Assembly: GCF_963678635.1 (NCBI RefSeq)
Contig: NC_087070.1
Location: forward strand, 54,476,617 to 54,540,616
Reading direction: 5' to 3'
DNA: 64,000 nt
DNA from: Symsagittifera roscoffensis
Lineage: Eukaryota; Xenacoelomorpha; Acoela; Convolutidae
The position numbers and the translations under genes were made by a program. The notes under the pieces were generated by a model that was given only the letters and a program-made list of their open reading frames with translations, did no database searches and was not told the DNA's origin. Shown piece by piece: positions 47,327 through 57,629 of the stretch; positions within the stretch are counted from its first letter, which is position 1; every line of letters starts with the position of its first letter.

Positions 47327-48318
47327 CACAAAACGAATTCGACAAATTAGCCGAAGTATTATTAAAATATCCATCAGTTTATGCAACGTCAAAATTAGAT
47401 GTTGGAAAAATTAGTTCACCACTACATTTACCTTTAAAATCTGACGCAGTTTTCAGGAAGCAAAGAGCAAGTAAACTACCAATACACTTACAAGATAAAG
47501 TAAACAGACTACTTGACATTTTAGAACAATATGAAATTATATCAACAGTAAATAAAAAAGAACAACCAAAAGGTAATACTTTTATCAACCCAATTATCAT
47601 CTTAGCTAAAGGAGAATCACTAAAAATCGTTCTAGATGCTAGATACCTCAATTCACTAATTGACGAATCTAAATGCAATTGGCCCATAGAAACTATTCAA
47701 GTAGTTCTAACAAAAATAAACGGTAAATATTTCACAACCGCAGACATGAATAGTGCATATAATTAAATGCCATTAGATGAACAATCGCGACGATTAACAC
47801 AATTCGTTATTGGAAATCAACAATACGAATTCAATAGATTATTCTATGGAATATCCATAGGACCAGCAGGTTTTTCAGCTTTTATGAGTAAAATTTTTAG
47901 ACCACTTATACTCCAAAACATGCAATCACATACTTAGACGATGTTTTCATGCAGTCACAAACGAAAGACGAAATGTTTCTAATTTTAGAACAATATCATC
48001 AAATACTCAAAAATGAAAACATGAAAGCAGCCTCAGACAAATCACATTTTTTTTTTACTAACACGCGTAAAATTTCTTGGCCACATTATCGAAAGAAACA
48101 CTATAACTCCATTGAAATCACGAATACATGCAATTCAGAAACTTCAACCACCCACAAATAAAAAGAAAATCCAAGAAATCCTTGGAATGTTAAATTTCCT
48201 AAGTAAATATGTATACAAAATGCTATGATACTTAAGACCCTTCTATAACATCCTTCGACAGCAAAATGACTTCGAATGGACTACCGAACACCAAACAAGA
48301 TTTGAAGAAATTAAAAAA
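47327..48318 (+). pseudogene. Reverse transcriptase of E4
   Basis: Same motif series as E3: LDVGKISSPLHLPLKSD, LKIVLDARYLN, TADMNSAY followed by TAA (47764-47766), FNRLFYGISIGPAGFSAFM, YLDD (47931-47942), then FLGHIIER-like and LGMLNFLSKYV in the thumb. A frameshift lies before YLDD, another near 48055, and there is a TGA after YKML. Confidence 0.8.
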
Positions 48319-49398
48319 TTGTTAACAGAACAAATATCAAATACAATCCCAGATCCATATCAACCATTTTACGCAATGTGCGATGCTTCAAATTTTGGCA
48401 TCGGCGCAGCACTGCTACAATCACACAGTGGAACAAATAAAATGAATCTTATATCAGCAAACTCTCCTTTATTTACACAAGCTAAACTACGACTCTCTAC
48501 TCTCATGAGAGAATGCACAGCTATAATATACACACTTACCGAATATGAATTTCTGATACTTGGATCAAAACATCCAACAGTTCTATTTACAGATCACAAA
48601 CCAATAATTTTTCTTTTCACACAGAAATCAAATCCAAACCATAGAGTTTACAAATTTCAATTAATTTTAATGAAATTCCCAAACTTACATATAGTTTGGA
48701 CAGCAGAAAAAAATCTTGAACTACCAGATACATTAAGTAGAAATAAACCACCTGAACTACTTTCAAGAAAAACTACAGTTGAAATACCACAAAATATTAA
48801 ATTCTATCTTGCAAAAAATGAAACATCACCAAGATTAGAATGCAAATATGCAGTAAAAACTGATATAGATCAATCACAAATAAATAACTTACAACATTTC
48901 CCACTCTATTTAGATTGTCAAAGTAATCACTATGAAGTAGATCTATTAGGAACATCCACATTCAAACCAATATCTTATTCACATTGGATTAAAAAACAAT
49001 ACCCAACAAAAAACAATCAAACAAAAACCACACAAAAAGAAACCTCCCCATTGATAGAAAAAGAAAATTTAACTGACAAAGTAAATTTATCAGGACCACC
49101 AATAAATGATTTAAAATACACAATAAATCAAGTTTTTGATCTCCATGACCCACTCGACACAATCCCTTTATCAAAATTAGAAATCGAAAATATTTTTCTA
49201 CCACCAACAGAAAAAATTACAGTACAGTTATTACAAAAATATCAAAACTTTGATCCCGTAATTCGACAACTCAAATCAAGGCACAAGTATAAAACTAAAC
49301 CAACAAAAGCTGATACAACAATATTAGGAAATAAACACTCCTCCGATACCTTCGAAAATATAATAATACAACTATTAATGAAATTACAGACCTTTTAG
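48319..49398 (+). pseudogene. RNase H plus linker of E4, 359 open codons
   Basis: The longest intact frame in the window. RNase H (residues about 15-125) shows Asp in CDASNFGIGAALLQ, Glu in LMRECTAIIY and Asp in LFTDHKPII. After it comes ELPDTLSR, typical of Ty3/gypsy pol just after RNase H, and then a linker of about 200 residues (DCQSNHYEVDLLG and others) that is longer than usual. It is part of a broken pol, hence listed as pseudogene. Confidence 0.85.
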
Positions 49399-49442
49399 AA
49401 TATCAGACACCTGATTTTAAAGTACCCTGCCTCCCCCTCAAA

Positions 49443-50066
49443 ATGATGCTGATAGCATTTAACATATCCCACACACAACATACAAAAGGACACTCAGGAT
49501 CAGAAAAGACATATTCAAATTTTACACAAAACTTTCTCTTCCCAAATGCACCAATTTGGATTAAAGTATTTTGCAATAATTGCATAATATGTCAATTTTA
49601 TAAACCTTATCCAAATCAAAAACAAATAGCACCAAAACAAGATTTTAAAGGACAAAGTCTATATTTCAATCATAGATTTTCATTTGACACAAAAGGACCA
49701 ATTTCACCATCCTCCGAAGAAAATTCTTATATTATGGTCAATGTTGATGCATTTACGCACAAAGTAGCACTCAACCCAGTAACACATTGTAATGCTTATT
49801 ACGCATATACAACACTTTACGAACATTGGATAGCTAAATTAGGACTACCCGAAATATTAGTCACAGATAATGGAGCAGAATTCATAAATAACGAAATCAC
49901 CACATTATGCGACCTATATAATATCAAGCATAAACCACGTACATCTCATTCACCTTGGACAAATGGATTAGTCAAAGGTATGAACCGTTCACTACAAGAA
50001 TATCTTCGATGTATCACAAATGGAAATGATACACGATACACTGAATGGTCAACAGATGTAAAATAA
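49443..50066 (+). pseudogene. Integrase N-terminal and catalytic domain of E4
   Basis: 207 codons. The zinc-binding part has two His near HTQHTKGHSG and C-N-N-C-I-I-C. The rve core has the first Asp in FDTKGP and the second in VTDNGAEF. The third catalytic residue is Lys (AAA at 49974-49976, GLVKGMNRS); element F has Glu (GAA) there. It stops at TAA (50064-50066), where F reads Leu. Confidence 0.85.
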
Positions 50067-50108
50067 TTCCTATTATCTTATAATTCTCAAATCACAACAA
50101 CCCTAGGA

Positions 50109-50961
50109 ATGTCACCATACAAAATGGTTTTTAATCAAAAGCCACGTAAACCAATTGTGTTCACAGCAAATGCTCATAAAAATACCCAAGGGTATTGTCA
50201 ACCAAACAAAGGTTCAATTTGTTATAATCTACCATTAGATACCCATGATGAAGACCACTTTTATCATCCACAAATTTTAAAATTAGCTTCAGGTACACAT
50301 ACCGAATGGATTTTAAATAGAGATAAAAAACACAACGAAATCTACCAAAAAGTAACAAAAAAAATGTTACAAAGGCAAAATATAAACAACCAAATCATTT
50401 CACACTTCATGCCAGCCACAGACTTAAGAATTGAAACATTTGTCTTAATACCTAGTTTTAATACACAAAAAGGAATCTCCAAAGAATTACAACCATTTCG
50501 AAGAGGACCCTACCAAATAGTTGATAAACCTACTGAAGTAGTATACAAAGTCACTTATTCAAATAAAAAAGAAATCGTTCAACACCGCAACAACTTATTA
50601 CCTTATTACCCAAAAGAATAAGCACTCCGCGAACTAACTCAGTTATATTCTTTCACAGGTTTACATATCGTTCAAAATAACCCACAAACGGAATAAAATT
50701 AAAACGTTAATATCCAAATCAATCAAAAAACAATAGAACAACAAAAGCAAACCCTCAAATATCAAACATACCACAACCAAAAACATCTTATAAAGAAAGA
50801 AAAAACAGAAAAATGACAGAAAAAATTCTACCACAGGATCAACAACAAAAATCCGAACATAGTAAATCATCACGACTTAGAAGTCAACCACGAAAAGTTT
50901 ATAAAACATTCATCCCACAATCCAAAATATTGAAGAAAGTTGAATTTCAAAAACAACTTTA
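50109..50961 (+). pseudogene. Integrase C-terminal region of E4
   Basis: 170 open codons (to 50621) with MSPYKMVFNQKPRKP and FRRGPYQIVDKPTEVVYKV, the beta-rich C-terminal integrase domain, ending QHRNNLLPYYPKE. A related frame resumes at about 50820-50961 (SKSSRLRSQPRKVYKTF) and ends QKQL-stop; this basic tail is conserved in F, so pol probably ends at 50961. Confidence 0.75.
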
Positions 50962-51579
50962 ATTTTGATTATTGTCATTATTTTTTTAAATCATCTTCAG
51001 TTTTCATATTTCCGTATTAACATGCTGAAAATAAACTTGATAAAATCTAGTTCAAATTCAGCCAATAAAAATCATTCAAATTTGTCACCATATTATCTGT
51101 CATCAAATTTGTCACCATTTGTCACCAAACACAAACTCATTAGCCGACAGATATCAATCTCCAGGCATATCTATAACTATAACTTTCAGACCTCCAGATC
51201 AAAAATAAGCAACTCGCTGAAAATTGACAACTAAACAAATACCACTTCAAAAATACAACCCTCCCCTATCATACTATACAAAAATCAATAATATTTTCCC
51301 AATCCAGACCTCAAAAACCCTCAAACCAAAAATGGCAAATTAGCCTAAAGTAAAAAAACCCATGATCATTTGGCCTAAAGTACAAATATTCCAAAGATAC
51401 CCCCATTTATCCAACAAATGAAAACAATACTTTGAAGACCTCCCAAACACCGAAAAAATGCCCTCAACAATTTTTGACAAAACTCAACCCCCTTGCCAAA
51501 AAATCAATAAATAATCCAACCACACTTGAATTTCGCCTCAAAAATTTAAAAAATATTCGACGAACGAGTCATTTCTTAA
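50962..51579 (+). other. Decayed stretch between pol and membrane ORFs of E4
   Basis: Short frames only (for example 50965-51234, Ser/Asn-rich). Two short phrases are repeated (tcaaatttgtcaccat). No recognised domain. The corresponding stretch of F is equally weak. Confidence 0.4.
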
Positions 51580-52014
51580 ATGCTTCTTTCCATAACAGTT
51601 GATCATATAAAACAAAAACTTCTAAAACTCTCCACAAATTTTCTCAATCTATTTAAATTTTTGATATTCTTTTTCATTGAAACTTTTGAATCTCTAATAA
51701 TCATATCTATAATTTTTTGCAAATTATTTTCAATTTTCTACTCCCCATTTGAAATATATCTTTCCCAAATACTTTCCCAAATACTTGATCACATCTACAG
51801 GTACGAAAACATAAAATCTATTTAATTGATACGAACTATTTTCAGTCGAACAGATACTTTTCTTTTATTCATAATTTTCCTCACATTTTTAATCTCCCTC
51901 ATCATGAAAATGTGCAAATGTATAAAAAAGGCAATAGTCACCTTTGCCCTAGCAACCATTCTCTTCATACTTTTTATTGAAGAATTTTATAATAAACACA
52001 AATTTTCCCAATAA
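51580..52014 (+). pseudogene. Small membrane ORFs after pol (E4)
   Basis: Two adjacent frames, 51580-51825 (81 codons) and 51826-52014 (62 codons), both strongly hydrophobic with predicted transmembrane spans. The second ends KKAIVTFALATILFILFIEE, and F has the same motif (EAIVTFALVKIFLIFFIEE) at the same place, so it is a genuine element gene. They could be the membrane part of an Env-like protein or a separate small protein. Confidence 0.55.
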
Positions 52015-52396
52015 AAATTAATAACTCAGATACCTTTCCAAAATTGCTAATCAACCACCACCAAACCAGCCCCCACCAACTACATCCCAAGACATTCCAA
52101 TAACATATACAACTACCAACAATCCCCAACCATCAACACGCATTTCTTTTCAAGACAACCCATACACTTTTGAAGAACGGTATGCACAATTATCTGAACC
52201 ATTAGAACCAGTCAATCGCCAAGCATCTTTAAGCGAACCAACATATAATTTATATCCCACCTTGCAACAAGATCTCAATTGAGTCAGGCAAATTAGCCAA
52301 AATCAAAATACATCTGAAATACATAGACAAATTATACATCCGCGACGAAATAGTACCATTCCTCAAACCGTGCACGTCAGCCGTTTAGGGTATTAA
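52015..52396 (+). pseudogene. Gln/Pro-rich tail ORF after the membrane segment (E4)
   Basis: Frame fragments with FEERYAQLSEPLEPVNRQAS, EPTYNLYPTLQQDLN and RQIIHPRRN match F at 59596-59840 (LSEPQYEPTYNVYPSLRQDL). A TGA interrupts it after QQDLN. Similarity to F stops at the terminal codon near 52396, so this marks the end of a real reading frame. Function unknown. Confidence 0.55.
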
Positions 52397-53100
52397 GTTT
52401 GATGCTATCAAGTCTAGCATTAGTTTTTTTTTATCATATTTCATGAGGGTCAACAGAGTGAAGGGAGTTGTTGATGCTAGGTGTGTTGTTAGACACCTTG
52501 CTCCTATTTTCTTTGATGTTAAAGATGTGATACAATGGTTAGCCTTTATTTTCTATAAAAAGGTAATTTAAAAATTATAGAACTTTCTGTTGATTGAAGC
52601 TTATGAAATTTGAGCCGGGGTAATTGAAAACAAAATTCCTAAGATGCTAAAGATGAAACTCATGAAGGTGAGACGTACTGCGAATGTATCCTTTGGTAAC
52701 TATTTTGAGGCTGTTCTAACTGTCTTGCAATAAGTGCCGTTTTTCAATGAGTTCTGATACATGTAAGAGCGAGTCTGTTTGGTAACAAACTAAAGTTGGT
52801 TATGTAGTGAAAGTCCTTGGACGCAAAACGTGATGGTCACTTAGGAAGCTTGGTGCCTCCTCAGTAGTCATCCATTTGCGTCAGCATTTTAGTGCAGTGA
52901 TTGATTATGCGGACGAGTTTACAAAATAAGTTGTAGTTATAACTAGAAATTCAGAGAGCTGATGATTTCTCCTAATATATCTCAGTGTTTTCAGCAAACT
53001 CCTAACACCTAACAATTATGTTTCTATCATAAAGAAGATTTCTTTGAGCTGGTTTTTTATGCAGTTTTGATATGTCATCCGTGGTCTTTTTTTAAATCTG
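52397..53100. other. Unassigned DNA right of E4
   Basis: Distinctly less A-rich on the + strand than E4, so a different sequence starts here. Short frames such as VNRVKGVVDARCVVRHLAP and MLKMKLMKVRRTANVSFG are suggestive of a decayed coding region on the + strand, but no family was recognised. Confidence 0.35.
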
Positions 53101-53119
53101 TGAGTGGCAAGGGCTCTGA

Positions 53120-53300
53120 GTTATGTACGAGGTACTGTACTCATAGAGTATTTTCAGATAAGTTACACCGTCTGTTCGTCACGCTATCCTATTTTCGAAC
53201 GGATAGATTCGTGCAACTTCTTAGTCTAATACCAATCTTAATCTTACTATTATATCTCCTAGTCTCAATAGATCTAGTGTATACTGGTATTCACTGGAGT
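53120..53300 (-). repeat. Inverted fragment of repeat block D
   Basis: Reverse complement of D1 about 20860-21015: CACCGTCTGTTCGTCACGCT, GATAGATTCGTGCAACTTCT and TATATCTCCTAGTCTCAATA all match with few changes. This part of D therefore moves independently and is a dispersed repeat in its own right. Confidence 0.75.
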
Positions 53301-53534
53301 TCTTGGAGTTATCCAGAAGGAGAAAAACTGTAGTCTAAGATTTATTCAAATTATTCTGGTGCTGAAAATACAAGTAGTTTCAACACTTACAAAAAAGTGT
53401 CAATGTTAGTGATGGAATATGATTGGTTAGTTAGTAATATTGTATAGAGAAAGCTGTATCAATTTTATAAGTGGTTTATAAATACTAGTCCAGAACTGGT
53501 TCCACCCATCCGGGGTTTAGAGAGTTTTCAGTTT

Positions 53535-54018
53535 TTATTTGTTTATTGCAGTGAAGGACGGATGAAGTAGTTTCCTTTCTGAAGTTTGAGCAGTGCAGTG
53601 AATTCTTGAAGATAGAAGAGATGTAGTTCTTTGGGTAGAGAGAAGAAGGTTGTTCATTCGGTCTCCAAATATGGGTCTCGTTTGATCGTGGTTTGTCTTG
53701 AGTGATTGTTTCAAGAATTCAGATTGAAGCAAAAATTTCGTTAAATTTAGAGCGAGACTACGTGCAAGATGAAGTTTTGACTTTTCCGTGAGAAGTACCA
53801 AGTGACTAGGATCGGTATGTGAAATCAACATCGAGTTGGCCATTGGTCTGTTTTAATAGTTTTTCTTTGCTGCAATCTTGGGTCCATACTTTAAATCCTT
53901 TGAAGGTAGTGACTGCGGCAATAAACCTAATAGATTTTCCATTCCAAAGTTGGAATGTAATCGATTTGTCATCTTCCTTTGATGCTCGTTCCGTTGGCTC
54001 CAAAAAATCCAATTGCAT
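53535..54018 (-). CDS. Unrecognised ORF pair, - strand
   Basis: Two overlapping frames, 54018-53806 (70 codons, with ERASKEDDKSITFQLW and GKSIRFIAAVTTFKGF) and 53843-53535 (102 codons, with HLVLLTEKSKLHLARSL). Residue use is protein-like, and a single frameshift would join them. They lie directly left of LTR-like repeat X, so a retroelement gag start is possible. Not recognised. Confidence 0.35.
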
Positions 54019-54419
54019 TTTATATCTACATCTTGTTAGTGAAGTCAGTTTTTAGTTATGATCTGTTATTAGTTATTTTCGCTAAAGCGTTTTTATTTTA
54101 GTTCAGTTATTTTAAAGAGTCGCTCACCCTAGAGCAACTCTCATCAAAAATAGAGTCTGGGTCACAAGGCGTGGTTGTAACACGGTGGGTTAGGCATGCT
54201 CAGGACGTCCCTCTGTTTGGTGAGACCAGAAGTATATTTTTATCTTCTCTTCGGGCAGAGTCTCTTTTTCTGTTGATCCTTTTTTTTCAATGTTATCGGG
54301 TTTTGCTTTCATTTTTGTTTTGGTTGTTTCCTCTTCTCAAAAGTAGAATATTGTGTTTTGAGTTTGTTTTTCGAATTTTTTGTGCTTTGTTTTGTTTCGA
54401 TAAAACTTGAAAGTGAGTT

Positions 54420-54580
54420 ACAAAGGAATAAATTATCCAGTTTTGATCTGGGTTTAATCCGTTTTGGGTAACCGGGGACTTTCTTTCTTATTCAAGCTAT
54501 TAGTTTGTGGTTTTGTGGCGTTAGTAAACTGCGTTCGCTTACTCTTGTATTTCCTTCCAACCGGAATAAAGGAAATTTTG
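54420..54580 (+). mobile_element. LTR-like repeat X, copy 1 (core)
   Basis: The core from GAATAAATTATCCAGTTTT to CCAACCGGAATAAAGGAA matches, in reverse orientation, 63207-63353. It contains AATAAA followed by TGGGTTTAATCCG, as expected for the R region of an LTR. The ends of the full repeat are not resolved; it may extend left to about 54170. Confidence 0.5.
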
Positions 54581-55012
54581 AACCGTGTGAAAACAAGTTA
54601 GAGTAGTTATCGGTTAGTTTTGAAACTAGATTTTCATTTAATAAACAACTCTTCGTGGGCGAGTTGTGCGAGTTTATGGAAAGAGTGTGAGAAATGTGGG
54701 CAAGTGAAGAGAATGAAAACTCTCAAAAGAAGCTTTACATAAAACGTTAGTTTTCTTTTAGTATATATTAACTTTGAATGAATTTACTGATTTAATTATT
54801 AAAATCAACTACTAAACTATTGATATACTGCTTGTCTAATGAAAATCTGCTGCTTTAATAATTTACTTTAATTGTTTAACAAGATTTAAAAACTCTAGAA
54901 AACAGTTTACAATTGTTTTTGGGTTTTGCTTAGATGAATGATCGGTGAAACAACATTTGTGGAGAATGGTGAGTGTTTTCAGATATTTGTTAGTTGAAAT
55001 ATTTAATTATAC
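54581..55012. other. Gene-free DNA between X and element F
   Basis: AT-rich, no repeat or gene recognised. It could include the 3' end of element F. Confidence 0.4.
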
Positions 55013-56745
55013 TTACAAAGCGTTGTCGTCTTCCAAAAATCCATTTGGAAAAGTAGTGCGAATTGTGTTTGATGATGTTAGAAGTTTAGCAAGCATGCGG
55101 ATTACAATTTTAGTCTGGAGGAGAGGCCAGAGAAGCTCTAGAGCTCGGATGGTGTTTAGTTCTTCATTATTAAGTGAGAATTCATGCCAGGTGTTTTGGA
55201 TTAGGTTATACATTTTATTGTAATTTTTAGTGTTATTTATGTATTCTAGTTTGGGGATTTCGATTGGCTGTATATATTTGTGGGGGTTGATTGGTGGGCG
55301 TGAGTCATCAGCATTAGTTAGTGGGCAGAATGTATACATTTGTCGGATTGGATCATAGTTTCGGAGGATGCCGTGAAGATTAGTATTTTTGATAAAATAA
55401 TTGAAATTTAAAAAGTATGGTGAAGCGTATTTGGAGTTAATGAATGTAAATCTGTGTAGTGGATTTCTTGATGATGTGTTGGTTATGTAGTGGTTTTGGA
55501 TGAATTTGGAAAAGGTGTAAGCGTGTGTCAATTTTGTGCGTAACATTATTTCATGTGAACAGTGCAAGTCACCTTCCTTAGGTGTAAGGAAGGTAAATGT
55601 TAGTGCAAAGTGATTGAATTTTTTGAAATAGATTCATATGCTTTACTGTTCTTTAGTGCATTGGCGACGATTTTGGTCATATTTTTTGTTTACGCTATCA
55701 ATGTTAAATACATATTCTAATTTAAGAAAAAAAATCGTTTAACTGTGGATTAGTGTTTGGGTCGTCTTAAATATCCGTGTCTTCCATATAGCGTGTAATA
55801 GCCTGGTCGTCATGGTTAATTGAACATCTGTTAGCTAGTGGTGCTATAAATATGTTTAGTGTTTGTTTTAGTCGTATAGTAGTGAATTGTTTCTCATGTA
55901 GTTCAGATGTTAGTTTGTGTAATGGGGATTCGCATAGTTTGTTATCGGCGGTGTTATTGTTCAAGGGAAGTGTTAATGGATTGGTAAAGTGATAATGTGA
56001 AGTCCAAGAAAGTGTGTGAATTAGATTATGTTCATCGACGAAATTCAGTTGATCGTTGTTAGTGGTCTGGCAGTAAGTATATTGTAGAAAAAATTGTTTT
56101 TTAGGAACTCTTTTGTATTAGTATGAAATGGATGAAGGGAAAATAGTCTTGCTGGTCGGCGGTGGCTTAGTAGTTGGGTTTGTGCATTCGGATATTTACG
56201 TTTAAAAACTCCGTGGGCTCGTGTTTTTATTTCATTGGGTGATTGGTTTGAAACTCAGACTATTATATGAAGTGCGATATGGAGTGGATGAATTGTTAGT
56301 GTATGTGGATTTTGAAGTTCTTGTTGTAGTGTGATGAAGTTATCTAGTTCATATTCCAGGTAGTCGTTGATTGGCCTTGATGGGTCGGGTTGATCGGTGG
56401 TCAGCGGGGAAAGAATTGGAGTGGCCTCAGTGTATGAAGATGGGGCTGGGGAAGGTTCATTGGGAATTTGGGAAACAAGAGGTTGAAAAGGGGTTGTGAA
56501 GAAGTTGATGGACTGGGCGCGGAGTCGTAGAATTCATCTGGTGTTTCTACAACGGAATTATTAAAGTAGGAAATTGTGTTAGAGATGGTTTGTGTGGAAT
56601 CATCAGAATCCAGGCATGGTGAGTTAGTACTGAATGTGGGCAAGGGAGAGGAAGTTAAATCAAAAATGGAGATGCGAGAGGAATCACGCTCGAGGTTGGA
56701 TGGGTAGGAAAGGGAACGGTTGAGAGATCCAATCTGGCGGCTCAT
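55013..56745 (-). pseudogene. Unrecognised ORF downstream of env in element F
   Basis: Open pieces at 56745-56401 (114 codons), 55964-55767 (65) and 55567-55013 (184), with linking stretches in other frames (for example DNFITLQQELQNPHTLTIH and RRPARLFSLHPFHTNT). Together they span about 570 codons. The first 130 residues are Ser/Thr/Pro-rich (RSLSYPSNLERDSSRIS); the rest looks folded, with no transmembrane span or zinc finger visible. The ATG at 56745-56743 overlaps the env stop as ATGA. No family was recognised. It could be an accessory gene of the element or a gag from a neighbouring element, although no nucleocapsid motif is seen. Confidence 0.5.
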
Positions 56746-57629
56746 CGTGGGCTGAAAAGATGGTTGTTTTGAGAGTGGAAACTTGTGGTATGTGGTTGTT
56801 CTACAATCTGTTCATATGTTTCGTCATTATTTGGCTGATGGAGTGCTATATGAGTTACTGGGCTTTGTGGGTAGCTAAGACTTGGAGAGGTGTGCTCTAC
56901 TATAGTATTTTTATAATTTCGTGGTTCTAAAGATAAAGGGTGATTGTTATGTAGGTTATGTTTTTGTGGTGGTGCCGTTAGTGTTGGATTTGCATTATCT
57001 TGTGAAGTATTGTATGCGTTTGGTGTGATGGATACTTTTTTATTGTATTCGCTAATTTGAGCGTCGAGAAGATTTTTTTAAATCGAAGTTAAAAATATTC
57101 CGAAAAATCCTGCAAATAGAATACGTGCTACGCTTGCTTGTTTATTTACTTGTGTATGTATTGCGCATATAAAATAGATTTCATTCAAAAGTGAGAAAAG
57201 AAATCCGAAATAATTAACCATAGCGTTTAATGTAGTTAATTTTTCTAAGATGTAGTAGGGCCATCCTAGAAAAGCGAGAATTTCGTTTTTAAAGTTTACA
57301 AAATTAAAAATATTTATGGGTGATACATCTGGTGGTCGGTATTTTTCACCGTTGAGATATATATAGTCCTTTAAATCCTTAAAGTATCTGCTGTAGTCTT
57401 GTGCGTAGATATCTGAGAATCCTGCGGTTTCAGCGAGTTTTCTAAAAGTTTGATCTATGGAATGTCTTTGTATCGTTTCCATTTTAGTGAGCAGTTCCTG
57501 AAATTGTTCGGTTCGAATGTGAAGTTGTATATCTGATCTCGAGTATATTTCTACTGATTGTAAGTCTATATTAGGGTTACGAGTAATTGCTTTTATAATT
57601 TCCGGTGAGAAATTCTTTAATGGTGGCAT
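56742..57629 (-). pseudogene. Candidate Env transmembrane half and tail, element F
   Basis: One frame of 296 codons, interrupted once by TAA (57080-57078). Residues 1-75 are helical and hydrophilic (FQELLTKMETIQRHSIDQ); about 105-184 contain hydrophobic spans (ILAFLGWPYYILEKL, NYFGFLFSLLNEIYFICAI, ILFAGFFGIFLTSI). After the stop comes a Pro/Asn/Gln-rich tail with ETYEQIVEQ. Position after integrase and this topology fit the membrane half of an Env, but no fusion peptide or furin site could be assigned. It ends TGA within ATGA, shared with the next ORF. Confidence 0.5.

Larger units (their letters stand above)
36531..49483 (+). repeat. Large tandem duplication S+E, two units
   Basis: Unit 1 is 36531-43233; unit 2 runs from 43234 to about 49483, where E4 continues into integrase. 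Shared landmarks are 6703 bp apart at the left end and 6245 bp apart in RT, the difference being mostly the 507-bp indel. The RT stop codon and other defects are shared, so the element was already dead when duplicated. Confidence 0.85.
44800..52396 (+). mobile_element. Ty3/gypsy-like element E4 (longest copy)
   Basis: LTR/leader-like region (44800-45395), gag (45963-47326), RT (47327-48318), RNase H and linker (48319-49398), integrase (49443-50961), small membrane ORFs (51580-52014) and a Gln/Pro-rich tail (52015-52396). Protease is absent. Similarity to element F extends from RT to 52396. No 3' LTR was found. Confidence 0.8.

Noticed and set aside
53067-53333. 88-codon frame with a hydrophobic stretch (ILILLLYLLVSI)
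   Set aside because: It reads through the inverted D-block fragment, which in other copies is non-coding.
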